Origin: Henriciella sp.
Lineage (GTDB): Bacteria; Pseudomonadota; Alphaproteobacteria; Caulobacterales; Hyphomonadaceae
Reading direction: 5' to 3'
Assembly (NCBI GenBank): GCA_030066975.1
Contig: JASJAO010000019.1
Location: forward strand, 1 to 51,315
Length of the DNA stretch: 51,315 nucleotides
In this document: positions 1 through 8,783 of the stretch, in pieces
Position numbering within the stretch: position 1 is the first letter of the stretch
How the letters are laid out: each line of letters begins with the position of its first letter
The notes under the pieces: model-generated
Seen by the model: only the letters and a program-made list of their open reading frames with translations
What the model was told of the DNA's origin: nothing
Databases searched by the model: none
Translations under genes and position numbers: made by a program

Positions 1-78
1 GTCCGCCGCTCGCACACCTGCCTCGTGCTCCCTGATCATCCGTATGATCTGTTCTTCGCTGAAACGTGATCTTCTCAT
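1..78 (-). CDS. IS3-family transposase OrfA, N-terminal part (cut by window edge)
   Basis: Read on the minus strand from the ATG at 78, the frame is open to the window edge and gives 26 residues beginning MRRSRFSEEQII and continuing with an EHEAGVRAAD stretch. This is the start of the small helix-turn-helix subunit (OrfA) of IS3-family transposases (IS407/IS2-like, SRFTEEQII...KEHEAG). OrfA binds the element ends and is normally made as an OrfAB fusion by frameshifting. Only the first quarter is visible, so I cannot say whether the element is intact. An AGGATG-type ribosome site lies just upstream. Confidence 0.8.
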   Translation of the reverse strand, partial: MRRSRFSEEQIIRMIREHEAGVRAAD

Positions 79-139
79 TTTGCATCCTCGTTTTCGAGGA
101 CTCTGCAAATTCATGGCCGGAAATTACGGGGCTGGGTCA
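1..139 (-). mobile_element. Terminus of an IS3-type insertion sequence
   Basis: The transposase start at 78 is preceded by about 60 bases of non-coding leader. Read on the minus strand, the leader begins near 139 with TGACCCAGCCCCG and continues into an AATTTCCGG block, resembling the TG-starting terminal inverted repeats of IS407-type elements. The other end lies outside the window, so the exact terminus and any target duplication cannot be confirmed. Confidence 0.45.
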
Positions 140-267
140 AGTCGTCCGCACGCCTCAAACCGAGCGAGAATATGCAGTCTTGAACATGGTTCATCGGAGG
201 AGCAACGCGACGATCGGAAACCTGCTTCTCCCGCGTGCACAAAGCGCTCAGCGCGGGATTAAAACGT

Positions 268-301
268 CCCCCTCCCCATTTTAGGGAGGGTTAGGGTGGG
301 G
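268..301 (+). repeat. GC-rich palindromic intergenic repeat, copy 1
   Basis: A 34-base block begins CCCCCTCCCC, has a central ATTTTAGGGAGGG and ends GGGTGGGG. CCCTCCC and GGGAGGG can pair as a hairpin. It lies just beyond the stop of the pentapeptide-repeat gene. A 31-of-34 identical copy stands in opposite orientation at 2524-2557, on the other side of that gene. Such hairpin repeats are commonly scattered between alphaproteobacterial genes. Confidence 0.8.
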
Positions 302-314
302 CCTTGAGGCGTCC

Positions 315-2448
315 CTAGTTGATCTGAAACCGCCGACGAATAGCGAGCCCCGCTAGAAATCCTAGAACTAGTGCGAGCACAGACTGCAGGCTTGCCACTA
401 CGCGTACTAGAAAGCCGGTCTGATTTATGACGGGTGTCTCGCCGATGCCGTGCAGTAACGCCGCAGACAATTCATTGTGGTCCTGCAATTCGTTATGTGT
501 AGATAACGCGGAAAGTGGGCGAAAGACGTTCGACCATGAAAACTCAAGGGCCATCCAAACACCACTTTGATCCCCAGGCATTTGAAAGCCAATTGATTGG
601 GCCCAGAAAAAGTATGCAGCAGCCATGCCGCCGACTAGGATGAAAAGCCACAAGAAAGGGCGAAAGATACTTCGCCCATAGTCAGCAAACGCTTCGTACA
701 AAATAGATGAGACACGTTCCAGTGGTTTGGCCACCAGCATTCGCGAAAGCGTTTTGCCCGATCGCAATCGCGAGTATTTCATCTCTGTTGCATGCGCAAG
801 CGATTCAAGTTCAACATTTAGCGATCTTGATGCGATTTGCCGGAGCTTCCGCATACTAATCTGAATAGCCAAGAGCCCGTCGTCACCTTGCGCGATCAGA
901 GATCCGCCAATAATTGTCCAGACAAACGCCATGAAAGCAAAGTATGCACTTATGAGCAGCAAGAGCGTCCGCCAGACCCCCGAAACCTCACTGGCAGCGA
1001 ACACGCTTGAAACGGCAGACAGGACGACTGGAACGAGCAACACCCCCCAAGCCTGCCTGACGAGGCCATGGACTTCTAGGAAACGCGTCCCATCAAAACC
1101 GACGCTTTCACCGATGTCCCCCAGTTCGAAAATCGCAGCTGAATCGAATCGAACATCGTCGAAACTGCCTATCTGTATGGTCCCATTGTGGAAGTTTGCT
1201 GTTCCTCCAAATGCAGCACCGTTGTAACTCACGTAGCCAGCGAATTCAGCGCTCTTGAAAAGAGCGTTGCCCGAGAAAACCACGTTGTCGAAACCGGCGT
1301 CGCTTAAGAAGTTTACGCTCGTGAAATTGGCGTCGCCAGAGAAGCCTGCACTACCGAAATTGGCGTTTTTAGAAAATTTCGTACTAATAAAATTGGCGCT
1401 GGCAGAGAACGCGACACTATAAAAGCTGACGGTATCAAGGAACTTTACGTCTTTGAAACTGGCGACTCCAGAAAAGCCTACACCCCTGAATTCCGTAGCG
1501 CCTTCGAAGGTTGTGCTCTCGAAATCGGCGCGGCCATAATAGCTCGCTTCCCTAAAATCGGCGCGGTCGGAGAAGCCCGAGCTCTTGAAGTTAGCGGTGC
1601 CGGAGAAGCCTGCACGTCTAAAATCGGCAGTGCCTGAGAAAGTCGCGCTCGCGAAGTAAGCGGTGCCGGAGAGGTTCACGCCTCTAAAGTCAGCATAGTA
1701 GGAGAAGACTGTGCTGTCGAAATCGGCGCGGTCAAAGAAATCTGCATTCTCGAAAATGGCGTCGCCCGAGAAGCTCGCGTCCCGGAAATCGGCAGTACTA
1801 GAGAAGCCTACACTCCAGAACTCTGCGGCATCCGAAAAGCTCGCGCTTTTGAAGCTGATGTTGCCAGAGAAGCCTGCGCTATTTGCCTTTATTGAAATCG
1901 GAATCCGGCCATGCTCGTCTCGTGTCTGTCTAGAAAGCACCAGCAAGGAGAGATCGGGCAAAATCGCGCCCTGCCATTGCAAGCGGTGGTCTGCGCCTTT
2001 CAATCTCGAACCGCTTTCAAAAAAAATACTAGGGATATCTCGTCCAAGCTCTGCACGGAGCAATTCGACCAGCGTGTCAGGAGGCGCGCCTGGATCCGAC
2101 TTCAAAGTTGCGGAGCCATCCTGCCATTTGGGTGGAAAATGCATCAAGGTGAAGTGTTTTTGGCTTTTGTGCTCCACCCAACTCTCTTGCTCGACAGCGA
2201 TCAGAAACTCAGCTTCGGTCAGCCCGGCCTCCCATGGAGCGGCGCCAATAGTCCTGCAGACTGGCGAGGCGCGTTCCGGGCTCAAACCGTTTCTCCCAAC
2301 CAGCGTTACCAAGCAGTTTAAAATCCTCATCCGCCACCAGAGTCCCGTCCGGCAGGACGACCCAGCCCTTCCAAGGCTTCTTCGCCAGGCCTTCCCAGGA
2401 CCAGTCTTCTTTCCACCAGCGGTGCCACCACTCATCTGATAGCGCCAT
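315..2448 (-). pseudogene. Pentapeptide-repeat membrane protein, interrupted by a frameshift
   Basis: The product would have about 710 residues: a tryptophan-rich N-terminus beginning MALSDEWWHRWW, about 25-30 consecutive pentapeptide repeats of type A(D/N)F-x-x (for example SGTADFRRAGFSGTANF), and a C-terminal part with about four membrane helices. Pentapeptide repeats form a right-handed quadrilateral beta-helix, usually for protein contacts. The frame from the ATG at 2448 (GGCAGGTGG upstream) runs in protein-like sequence to about 2225 and then stops at 2209. The pentapeptide part is open in a neighbouring frame and makes sense from EAGLTEAEFLIAVEQESW on, so one single-base indel near 2220-2232 separates them. 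The second frame is open back to 2744, but that part is only an out-of-frame shadow of the true N-terminus. Either the gene is broken or the base is a sequencing error. Confidence 0.75.
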
Positions 2449-2523
2449 TGCCCACCTGCCTTTGTCCATCGTCCCCGGGGCCATGTTGCCAGAGCTGGGG
2501 CGGGCGGCAAGGGGTAATCTTCG

Positions 2524-2557
2524 CCCCACCCCGACCCTCCCCAAAATGGGGAGGGGG
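2524..2557 (-). repeat. GC-rich palindromic intergenic repeat, copy 2 (inverted)
   Basis: This is the reverse complement of the 268-301 repeat with three differences. It starts CCCCACCCCGACCC and ends ATGGGGAGGGGG on the plus strand. It lies upstream of the pentapeptide gene and the divergent hydrolase. Together with copy 1 it frames the pentapeptide gene in inverted orientation. A shorter shared motif, GGGGCCTTGAGGC, occurs at 298-310 and near 2586-2598 in direct orientation. Confidence 0.8.
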
Positions 2558-2634
2558 AGTCTGCGCTTGTGGGGCTGATCAACGCGGGGCCTTGAGGCCG
2601 TTCATGGGGGAACGGCTCAATCGACGCGCAAACG

Positions 2635-3570
2635 GTGATGGATGCGGCGGGCAAGGCGTGGCATGAGGGCGACAACAGAATTGACTTCAGGAGCCCGCCT
2701 TTGACCGCGCCGACAGAGCACACATTCACCTCACAGCGCCTCACCCTGTCTTATGCCGCCTGGGGCGATGCGGCTTTGCCGCCGTTGGTGCTGGTGCATG
2801 GCGGGCGGGACCAGAAACGCAGTTGGGACTGGGTTGCGGGCGCGCTCGCCGATCGCTACCGGGTCTTTGCGTTTGATCTGCGCGGGCATGGCCAAAGCGC
2901 GTGGGTGAGCGATGGCGACTATGGCGTGATGGATCATGTCTATGACCTCGCCAGTCTGGTCGAGACGCTGGACCTTGAGACATTTACGCTGATCGGGCAC
3001 TCGCTCGGCGGGAATATTGCGGTGCGCTATACCGGCCTGTTTCCAGACAAAGTCATGAAGTTGGTCGCGATTGAGGGCCTTGGCCCGTCACCGAAAATGC
3101 TGGCCGAGCGTCAGGCCGAGCGCATCGAAGACCGCCTGCACAAATGGATGGACCAGCGCCGCAAACTGTCGGAGCGCGCGCCCCGCGTGATGCAGGATCT
3201 GGACGAGGCCAAGGCCCGGATGCGCGCCGCCTTTGCGCATTTAAGCGAGGACCATATCCATCACCTCAGCGCGACGGGAGTGAAACACAATCCGGATGGC
3301 ACGGTCAGCTGGGCTTATGATCCGGCGGGCATGGGCTTTTCTCCAAGTGATATTACCCACGCGCATTTTCAGGATCTTTGGGCACGAATTACCTGCCCGA
3401 CCTGGCTGGTCTATGGCGCTGACAGCTGGGCGTCTAACCCGGAGAAAGACGGGCGCGCGGCGCATTTCAAAACCGCGCGCGTGTCTGAGATTGAGGGCGC
3501 AGGCCACTGGCTGCACCATGATCAGTTCGACGTCTTCATGTCAGAACTGAACGCGTTTCTCAGCGCCTAG
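2635..3570 (+). CDS. Alpha/beta-fold hydrolase
   Basis: A 311-residue cytoplasmic hydrolase of the alpha/beta fold. The oxyanion-hole motif HGG is at 55-57, the nucleophile elbow GHSLGG has Ser123, the likely acid is Asp263 (YGAD) and the likely base His291 (GAGHW). A cap segment lies around 150-240. The triad fits an esterase or lipase-like enzyme; the substrate cannot be read from sequence. The start is a GTG at 2635 directly followed by ATG at 2638, and either may be used. The protein could also start near 2699, because the first 20 residues look unlike the family. It is divergent from the pentapeptide gene and stands 60 bases ahead of the next membrane gene on the same strand. Confidence 0.85.
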   Translation: MMDAAGKAWHEGDNRIDFRSPPLTAPTEHTFTSQRLTLSYAAWGDAALPPLVLVHGGRDQKRSWDWVAGALADRYRVFAFDLRGHGQSAWVSDGDYGVMDHVYDLASLVETLDLETFTLIGHSLGGNIAVRYTGLFPDKVMKLVAIEGLGPSPKMLAERQAERIEDRLHKWMDQRRKLSERAPRVMQDLDEAKARMRAAFAHLSEDHIHHLSATGVKHNPDGTVSWAYDPAGMGFSPSDITHAHFQDLWARITCPTWLVYGADSWASNPEKDGRAAHFKTARVSEIEGAGHWLHHDQFDVFMSELNAFLSA

Positions 3571-3630
3571 GCCGGGCTGGACGGAGTAATCCACGGTGGC
3601 TAGCGTGATGGCAGCTCTGGGAGGTGCGTC

Positions 3631-4293
3631 ATGTTTATCGGTCACTATTCAGCTGCGTTTGCTGCGCGCGCGGCCAAACCGTCTATTCCGCTGTGGCAAC
3701 TTTTCGTTGCGGTTCAGCTGGTCGACTTTGCCTGGGCCGGGCTGGTGCTGGCCGGGGTCGAGAAACTGCGCATCACCAAAGGCTTTATGGAAGCCTCGAT
3801 CCTTGATCTGCATCATATGCCCTACACGCATTCTCTGGTCGCTGTGATCGTCTGGGCAATCGCCGCTGGCGCGCTTTATGGCGTGTTGCGCAAAGGTGGC
3901 GGGAAGGTCGCCGCCGGGCTGATCATTGGCGGCGCGGTGTTCTCGCACTGGCTGCTCGACCTGATTGTGCACGGGCCGGATCTCGCGCTCTATTTTGGCG
4001 GGCCAAAGGTTGGGCTCGGGCTCTGGAACTCGATGCTGTGGACGCAAGTGGTCGAGATTGGCGGGCTGCTCATCGGCGCAGCGATCTACATTGCCCACAC
4101 AAAGCCAAAAGGGCGTTGGGGTGTGATCGCCCCGATTGCGCTCATCGCCTTCATGTTGATGCTGCAAATCTATAACCATCTGCCGCTGGATCACCCACCA
4201 GCGGTCCCGTTCTTTGCGATCCAGGCCTTGTTTGGATACACATTGCTGGCGGTTCTGGCCTGGCTGGTTGATCGGACACGGCAGCCCGCTTGA
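3631..4293 (+). CDS. Multi-pass membrane protein, YdjM/metal-dependent-hydrolase-like
   Basis: A 220-residue integral membrane protein with about six hydrophobic segments (roughly 22-42, 68-88, 93-112, 135-152, 160-180, 195-214). His-rich patches resemble the YdjM-type membrane hydrolase families: FIGHYSAAF at the N-terminus, LHHMPYTHS near 61-69 and FSHWLLDLIVHGPD near 109-122. The conserved His and Asp residues face the membrane interface and could bind a metal; that is inference. GGGAGG precedes the ATG. It probably follows the upstream hydrolase in one transcript. Confidence 0.7.
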   Translation: MFIGHYSAAFAARAAKPSIPLWQLFVAVQLVDFAWAGLVLAGVEKLRITKGFMEASILDLHHMPYTHSLVAVIVWAIAAGALYGVLRKGGGKVAAGLIIGGAVFSHWLLDLIVHGPDLALYFGGPKVGLGLWNSMLWTQVVEIGGLLIGAAIYIAHTKPKGRWGVIAPIALIAFMLMLQIYNHLPLDHPPAVPFFAIQALFGYTLLAVLAWLVDRTRQPA

Positions 4294-4427
4294 GACTCCG
4301 TTTCGAAATAGCAACAGATTAAATTTACGGTCTTTGCACGAAATTCTGCTGCATGAGACTGCGGTGCACTTTACACTCGTAGCAAGCTCTTGAATGTTGG
4401 GCCTGCGAAGTGAGTCAGGATGAACCC

Positions 4428-5591
4428 ATGCCCCTAATGCGCGCGGCGGTCACGGCCGTCTTTGCTGGTTTTTTGTGTCTGTCAGCCACCGCTGGCCCGG
4501 TTGATCAGGATCGTCTGGATCAGCGTCTGACCCGGTTGGCGGATCAGAATGGAATTGTCGGCCTCGCCGTCGCCGTGATCGAAGACGGTGAGATCAGTTT
4601 TGCGCGAGGTTATGGCGTGACACAGCTTGGCGGCGATCCGGTCACCGCCGATACGGTGTTCCGCTGGGCCTCGCTGTCGAAGGGGGTCGCGTCGTCGATG
4701 GTCGCGAAACTCGCCGCTGAGGAGCAGGTTTCGATGTCTGACACGGTGGCCAAGTTCAACACCTCGCTGCGACTGCCGGGCGGCGGGCATACGCATGCGA
4801 CGCTGGAGAACGTCTTGTCTCACATGGTCGGTATCGTGCCGAATGCTTATGACACTACACTCGAGGATGGCCGCGATCCGGCGACCATTCGCACGAGCCT
4901 TGGCAGGCTGAAAGCAGTCTGTCCGGTCGGGGAGTGTCACACCTATCAGAATGTCGCCTTCGATGCGGTCACCGAAGTGGTCGAAGAGACCAGCGGGCGA
5001 AGCTATGCCGATATGGTCGAGCGCTACATCTTCGAGCCCCTCGGCATGGGCCAGGCGAGCTTTGGACGGCAAAAGCTACAGGAATCTCTGTCCTGGGCAC
5101 GACCGTATCGGCGACGCAATACCACGAGCCCGCCGCAGCTGCGCAGCGTCAAGAACGCTTACTACAACGTTCCGGCCGCGGGCGGTGTGAATGGTTCAAT
5201 CCTGGATCTGGCGCGGTTTGCGCGGGCCCAAATGGGGCTGGCACCAGAGGTTTTTGACGCCGACACTTTGGCCGATCTGCATACGCCGCGCGTCTATACG
5301 CGCCGCGAGCAGTCCGGCATGAGCCGGCGCTATGGCGGGCATTTGAGAGATGCGCGATATGCGCTCGGCTGGCGGGTCTACAAATATGGCGAAGCCGGAC
5401 ATCGTGTGGTCGGTCATCGCGGCGCGGTGGACGGCTATCGCTCGCTGATCCTGTTTGATCCGGAGCGTGACAGCGGTGTGGTGGCGCTGTGGAATTCCAA
5501 CCTGCGCACGCCGGTCGGGATCCAGTTCGAGGTGATGGATATGATCTATGACCTGCCGGAAAAGGACTGGCTGCAACTCGACAGCGAATAG
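4428..5591 (+). CDS. Exported serine hydrolase of the beta-lactamase (class C/esterase) family
   Basis: The product has 387 residues with a signal peptide (RAAVTAVFAGFLCLSATAG). Numbered from the ATG at 4428, it carries the three penicillin-recognising motifs: SLSK with Ser82 and Lys85, the Tyr-Gln-Asn motif at 173-175, and HRG at 329-331 in place of KTG. These proteins act in the periplasm as D-Ala-D-Ala peptidases, esterases or lactamases; which one is open. I chose the ATG at 4428 because AGGAT stands seven bases upstream and it opens straight into the signal peptide. A GTG at 4410 and an ATG at 4437 are alternatives. A terminator-like hairpin follows at 5601. Confidence 0.85.
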   Translation: MPLMRAAVTAVFAGFLCLSATAGPVDQDRLDQRLTRLADQNGIVGLAVAVIEDGEISFARGYGVTQLGGDPVTADTVFRWASLSKGVASSMVAKLAAEEQVSMSDTVAKFNTSLRLPGGGHTHATLENVLSHMVGIVPNAYDTTLEDGRDPATIRTSLGRLKAVCPVGECHTYQNVAFDAVTEVVEETSGRSYADMVERYIFEPLGMGQASFGRQKLQESLSWARPYRRRNTTSPPQLRSVKNAYYNVPAAGGVNGSILDLARFARAQMGLAPEVFDADTLADLHTPRVYTRREQSGMSRRYGGHLRDARYALGWRVYKYGEAGHRVVGHRGAVDGYRSLILFDPERDSGVVALWNSNLRTPVGIQFEVMDMIYDLPEKDWLQLDSE

Positions 5592-5600
5592 GCCAAAGAA

Positions 5601-5628
5601 AAGGCCCGCACATCGCTGCGCAGGCCTT
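5601..5628. terminator. Hairpin terminator between convergent genes
   Basis: AAGGCC at 5601-5606 pairs with GGCCTT at 5623-5628, with additional CGCA/TGCG pairing inside. It lies between the stops of the serine hydrolase and the redoxin, so it may serve both directions. There is no long T run. Confidence 0.5.
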
Positions 5629-5651
5629 CAGATTTCAGATCAGGTTGGATC

Positions 5652-6305
5652 CTAGTATTTCACAGAGCAGCCATAGGGCGCGGTGCTGGCAATCTCGACC
5701 GGCTCACCGGCTGCAACAGAGTCCAGCGCTGCGGTGACATAATTGGTCGCTTCGGCAATATCGTCGACCTTGGCAGAACGGATGGAGTCAATCGCGCCCG
5801 CATAGGCAATTTCGCCATCGCCTTTGATGACGAACATATGCGGTGTGGTTTTCGCCCCATAGGCGCGGCCAATATCACCGGCCGGATCCAGGATCGTATA
5901 GGCTGGCGCCGCGCCGCGACCGGCATTGATCGCCTCGGCGCCTGCCCCGTCGACATAGCCCTGTTTGCCGGGCGCCGATGAAATCACAGACAGCCAGACA
6001 ATGTCGTCTTCACTTGCATCACTTTGCATGGTCTGGAAGTTAACGACCGGCTCGGCATAGTGTTTTTTGACAAAGGGGCAGCCATCATTGGTCCATTCGA
6101 GCACGACCGTCTTGCCGCTGAACTGGTCTAGCGAAATGGTTTCGCCGGTTGAGGTCACGGCATCAGTGATGGCTGGCGCCATCTGACCGGGCTCTGCGAG
6201 CGGGGTCGCGTCTGCGGAAAACATGATCATTGAGCCGGCTGTCAGCACAACTGCAGTGGCCATGCCGGCCGCGAGCCCAAGATTTCGACGTGTAAAACTA
6301 ACCAT
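5652..6305 (-). CDS. Exported redoxin (AhpC/TSA-type thioredoxin-fold protein)
   Basis: A 217-residue protein with an N-terminal signal or anchor segment (about 8-33) followed by a thioredoxin-like domain. NDGCPFVKKHY at 73-83 has Cys76 at the peroxidatic or resolving position, and the cis-Pro motif TTPHMFV is near 150-157. A second cysteine, Cys213, sits four residues from the C-terminus (PYGCSVKY) and could form a disulfide with Cys76. It probably works as a periplasmic thiol reductase or peroxidase. The gene lies 49 bases downstream of the DsbD-like electron transporter on the same strand, so that membrane protein is its likely electron donor. GGAG precedes the ATG. Confidence 0.85.
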   Translation of the reverse strand: MVSFTRRNLGLAAGMATAVVLTAGSMIMFSADATPLAEPGQMAPAITDAVTSTGETISLDQFSGKTVVLEWTNDGCPFVKKHYAEPVVNFQTMQSDASEDDIVWLSVISSAPGKQGYVDGAGAEAINAGRGAAPAYTILDPAGDIGRAYGAKTTPHMFVIKGDGEIAYAGAIDSIRSAKVDDIAEATNYVTAALDSVAAGEPVEIASTAPYGCSVKY

Positions 6306-6354
6306 AGATCGCTCCGTTCGGTGTGAAACAAGCCCTGCTGATTAATTTAAAGAC

Positions 6355-8622
6355 CTAACCAGCTTCGACAAGGCCCGTGACAAGGTCAATCGACAAGACT
6401 TCAGGCAAGACTTGCGGTTCACTATCGCCCGGCGGGTACCACAGATACATCGGCACACCTGCGCGGTTGTGTTTTTGAAGCTCGGCGGCGATCAGCGGGT
6501 CGGGGCGCGTATAATCGGCCACCAGGAAAGCGACATTGCCTGCCTCGAACGCCTCAGTCACCGGCTTGGTCTGCAAGGTCTGAAGCTTGTTCGCCTGACA
6601 GGTGGCACACCATTCGGCGGTGAAGTCGATAAAGATCGGGCGGCCTTCGGCGACGAGTTCACTGACCCGCTCCGGCGACCAGGCTTCGGTCTGATAGACC
6701 GCAGCATAGGCTTCCGAGCCGCCCTCGACCGCGAGCGCCGAGCGCGCCTGCACGACCGGCAGGACCAATCCGGCCACCAAGGCGAGAACCGCGCCAATGC
6801 GCGCGATCAGTCCGGCGCGTTCCGTGCTGAGCCGCGCCACAACCCAGATCGCGATGGCCATGACAAGCAACTGCGCGAGCGCCCGCACGACGCCGACAAA
6901 ATGGGTATCCGTCGCTGACAGCGCCCCCATCAATTCAAACACGGGAATGATCGTGATCAGACCCAGCACGGCGATCAGGATGGCCCGTCCGCCCTGACCG
7001 GCTGATTTCAGCGCCCAGATCCCGAAAGCGATCAGGGCCGCTCCGGCCACGACCATGGCCGCCATGCGATACCCGGCAAGCGCGCCGAGAACTGACAGGA
7101 GCCAGGCGGCGGTCAGGAACATCGGGAAGGCAAAGACCTGTTTCAGCGTTTCCATCCAGGCGCCGGGCTTTGGCAGAAGTCGTTGCAGGCTCGGCATGAA
7201 GCTGAGCGCCAGGAAAGGCAGCGCCATACCAAGGCCCATGGCGATCAGCACCAGGAAGACTTGCGGTGCAGGCTGGCCCATAATCGTTCCGATCGCCGCG
7301 CCGAGGAACGGTCCGGTACAGGGGGCCCCGACAATCGCGGCGAGCACCCCGGTGAAGAACGCCCCCGCTGGCCCTTGTTTCTGGGCAAGGCTTCCTCCCA
7401 CATTCTGCACCGAGCTTCCAAGCTCAAACATGCCGAGCAGCCAAAGGCCAATGAGGAAGATGATCAGGATCAAGGCGGTGACGACCAGCGGGTCCTGTAA
7501 CCAGAAGCCCCATGTGGCGATCCCCGTGGCTGCGCGCACCCCGACAATGGCTGCGGCGAGCGCCGCAAAGCTGAGCACCACGCCTGCCGTATACCAGAGG
7601 CCATGGGCCCGCGCCTCGCGGCCATTGCCACTGGCGGCGGCTGAAACCAGGCCCATCGCCTTGATTGACAAAACAGGCAGGACGCAGGGCATCAGGTTCA
7701 GGATCAGCCCGCCAATCATCGCAAGAATGATCAGAACCGGCAGATTGATCGCTGGCGCCGACAGTGTGCCGCCATCACTGGTGCCCGGCAGAATGGCGCC
7801 GGGTGTCGCGGAGATCGCCACAGCGGCCTCACCGACCGTCACCACACCGGAGAGCATCTCCGGAAATGCGGTTGTGCTGCGGGCGGGCGTGAGTTCGAGT
7901 TGAAGCCCTTCGGGACCAAAACTGACCGGCTGATCGGCGGCATGTTTAATGTCGTGGTCATTTGGGAAGAACCGTGCCTCGCCGGTGCGGCCCGCAAGCT
8001 GGGGCGTCGCAACAGACAGGGTCCAGGTCTCGCCGGATTGTGTCAGCGCCGCTGCCCCGTCCAGCTCTGGCGGGATCTGTCCCAGCGCTTCGATGATCAG
8101 ATCACCGCCATAGCTGTCCGGCACCTGCTCTGCCCCAACCGATTGCAGCAGCCGAATGGGCGCACTTTCCGGGATGCATATATTCTCGCAGATCAGATAG
8201 TCCGCGATCCCCTCGAACAGGATCGGCCCTTGGGCGTCTTCCGAGATCTCCACCGCAAAGGGCAGGACGACGCGATCGGAATAGCCATAATCCATGATCT
8301 CATTTGGCACGATGGGCAGCAGTTCCGGCACTGGCCATTGAAACGGACCGATGGCGTCCTCCGAGACGGCCAAACTGTCGGCCCAGAGTATCGCCGGCGG
8401 AATGCCTGCATCCCCCGCATTCAGCCAATAGATGTGCCAGTTTGGATCGATCTCGAAAGACAGCCCAAACCAGACCGTCTCACCGGGGACGGCGATCGCA
8501 CGCTCAGAGACCAGTTCGACCCGTGCATGCCCGCCATCGACAGGCTGCGCTTTGGCGGGCGCAAACAGCGCGGCCATCGCCAGAACCGGCAGCAGGCACA
8601 CGAAACGAAAGGCAACGGTCAT
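6355..8622 (-). CDS. DsbD/ScsB-type protein-disulfide reductase
   Basis: A 755-residue inner-membrane protein that carries electrons from cytoplasmic thioredoxin to periplasmic thiol proteins. The order is: signal peptide (1-25); N-terminal immunoglobulin-like domain with CENIC (Cys145, Cys149); an eight-helix-type membrane domain from about 293 to 630 with MPCVLP (Cys313) and GAPCTGP (Cys435); and a C-terminal thioredoxin domain with WCATC (Cys672, Cys675). All six relay cysteines are present. The length and long N-terminal domain favour the ScsB-like branch over short CcdA proteins. The redoxin gene directly downstream is a likely client. The ATG at 8622 has only a weak ribosome site. Confidence 0.92.
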   Translation of the reverse strand: MTVAFRFVCLLPVLAMAALFAPAKAQPVDGGHARVELVSERAIAVPGETVWFGLSFEIDPNWHIYWLNAGDAGIPPAILWADSLAVSEDAIGPFQWPVPELLPIVPNEIMDYGYSDRVVLPFAVEISEDAQGPILFEGIADYLICENICIPESAPIRLLQSVGAEQVPDSYGGDLIIEALGQIPPELDGAAALTQSGETWTLSVATPQLAGRTGEARFFPNDHDIKHAADQPVSFGPEGLQLELTPARSTTAFPEMLSGVVTVGEAAVAISATPGAILPGTSDGGTLSAPAINLPVLIILAMIGGLILNLMPCVLPVLSIKAMGLVSAAASGNGREARAHGLWYTAGVVLSFAALAAAIVGVRAATGIATWGFWLQDPLVVTALILIIFLIGLWLLGMFELGSSVQNVGGSLAQKQGPAGAFFTGVLAAIVGAPCTGPFLGAAIGTIMGQPAPQVFLVLIAMGLGMALPFLALSFMPSLQRLLPKPGAWMETLKQVFAFPMFLTAAWLLSVLGALAGYRMAAMVVAGAALIAFGIWALKSAGQGGRAILIAVLGLITIIPVFELMGALSATDTHFVGVVRALAQLLVMAIAIWVVARLSTERAGLIARIGAVLALVAGLVLPVVQARSALAVEGGSEAYAAVYQTEAWSPERVSELVAEGRPIFIDFTAEWCATCQANKLQTLQTKPVTEAFEAGNVAFLVADYTRPDPLIAAELQKHNRAGVPMYLWYPPGDSEPQVLPEVLSIDLVTGLVEAG

Positions 8623-8732
8623 CTTGTTGTTCCAACTAGTATTGATTTCGACGGGTCATATTGGAAGCCGCACCAAATGGGAAACCCCCTCGCGCGGATG
8701 TGACCAGAGTTCAACCGGCGACATGAGACAAA

Positions 8733-8758
8733 AAAGGCGGCCTCGAAAGACCGCCTTT
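8733..8758 (-). terminator. Intrinsic terminator downstream of sapC-like gene
   Basis: AAAGGCGG at 8733-8740 and CCGCCTTT at 8751-8758 form an eight-pair stem with a ten-base loop. Read on the minus strand the stem ends in a TTTTTTG run, the normal layout for terminating the SapC-family gene that stops at 8784. Confidence 0.8.
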
Positions 8759-8783
8759 GCTGTTCTGTTTGGAATGGCACGCC

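Noticed and set aside
1240..1900. DNA tandem repeat region
   Set aside because: The periodicity is explained by the pentapeptide coding repeats; it is not an independent DNA repeat or CRISPR.
2449..2744. N-terminal extension of the pentapeptide protein to give 809 residues
   Set aside because: It is only an out-of-frame reading: it crosses the intergenic repeat and overlaps the divergent hydrolase, and the true N-terminus lies in the neighbouring frame from 2448.
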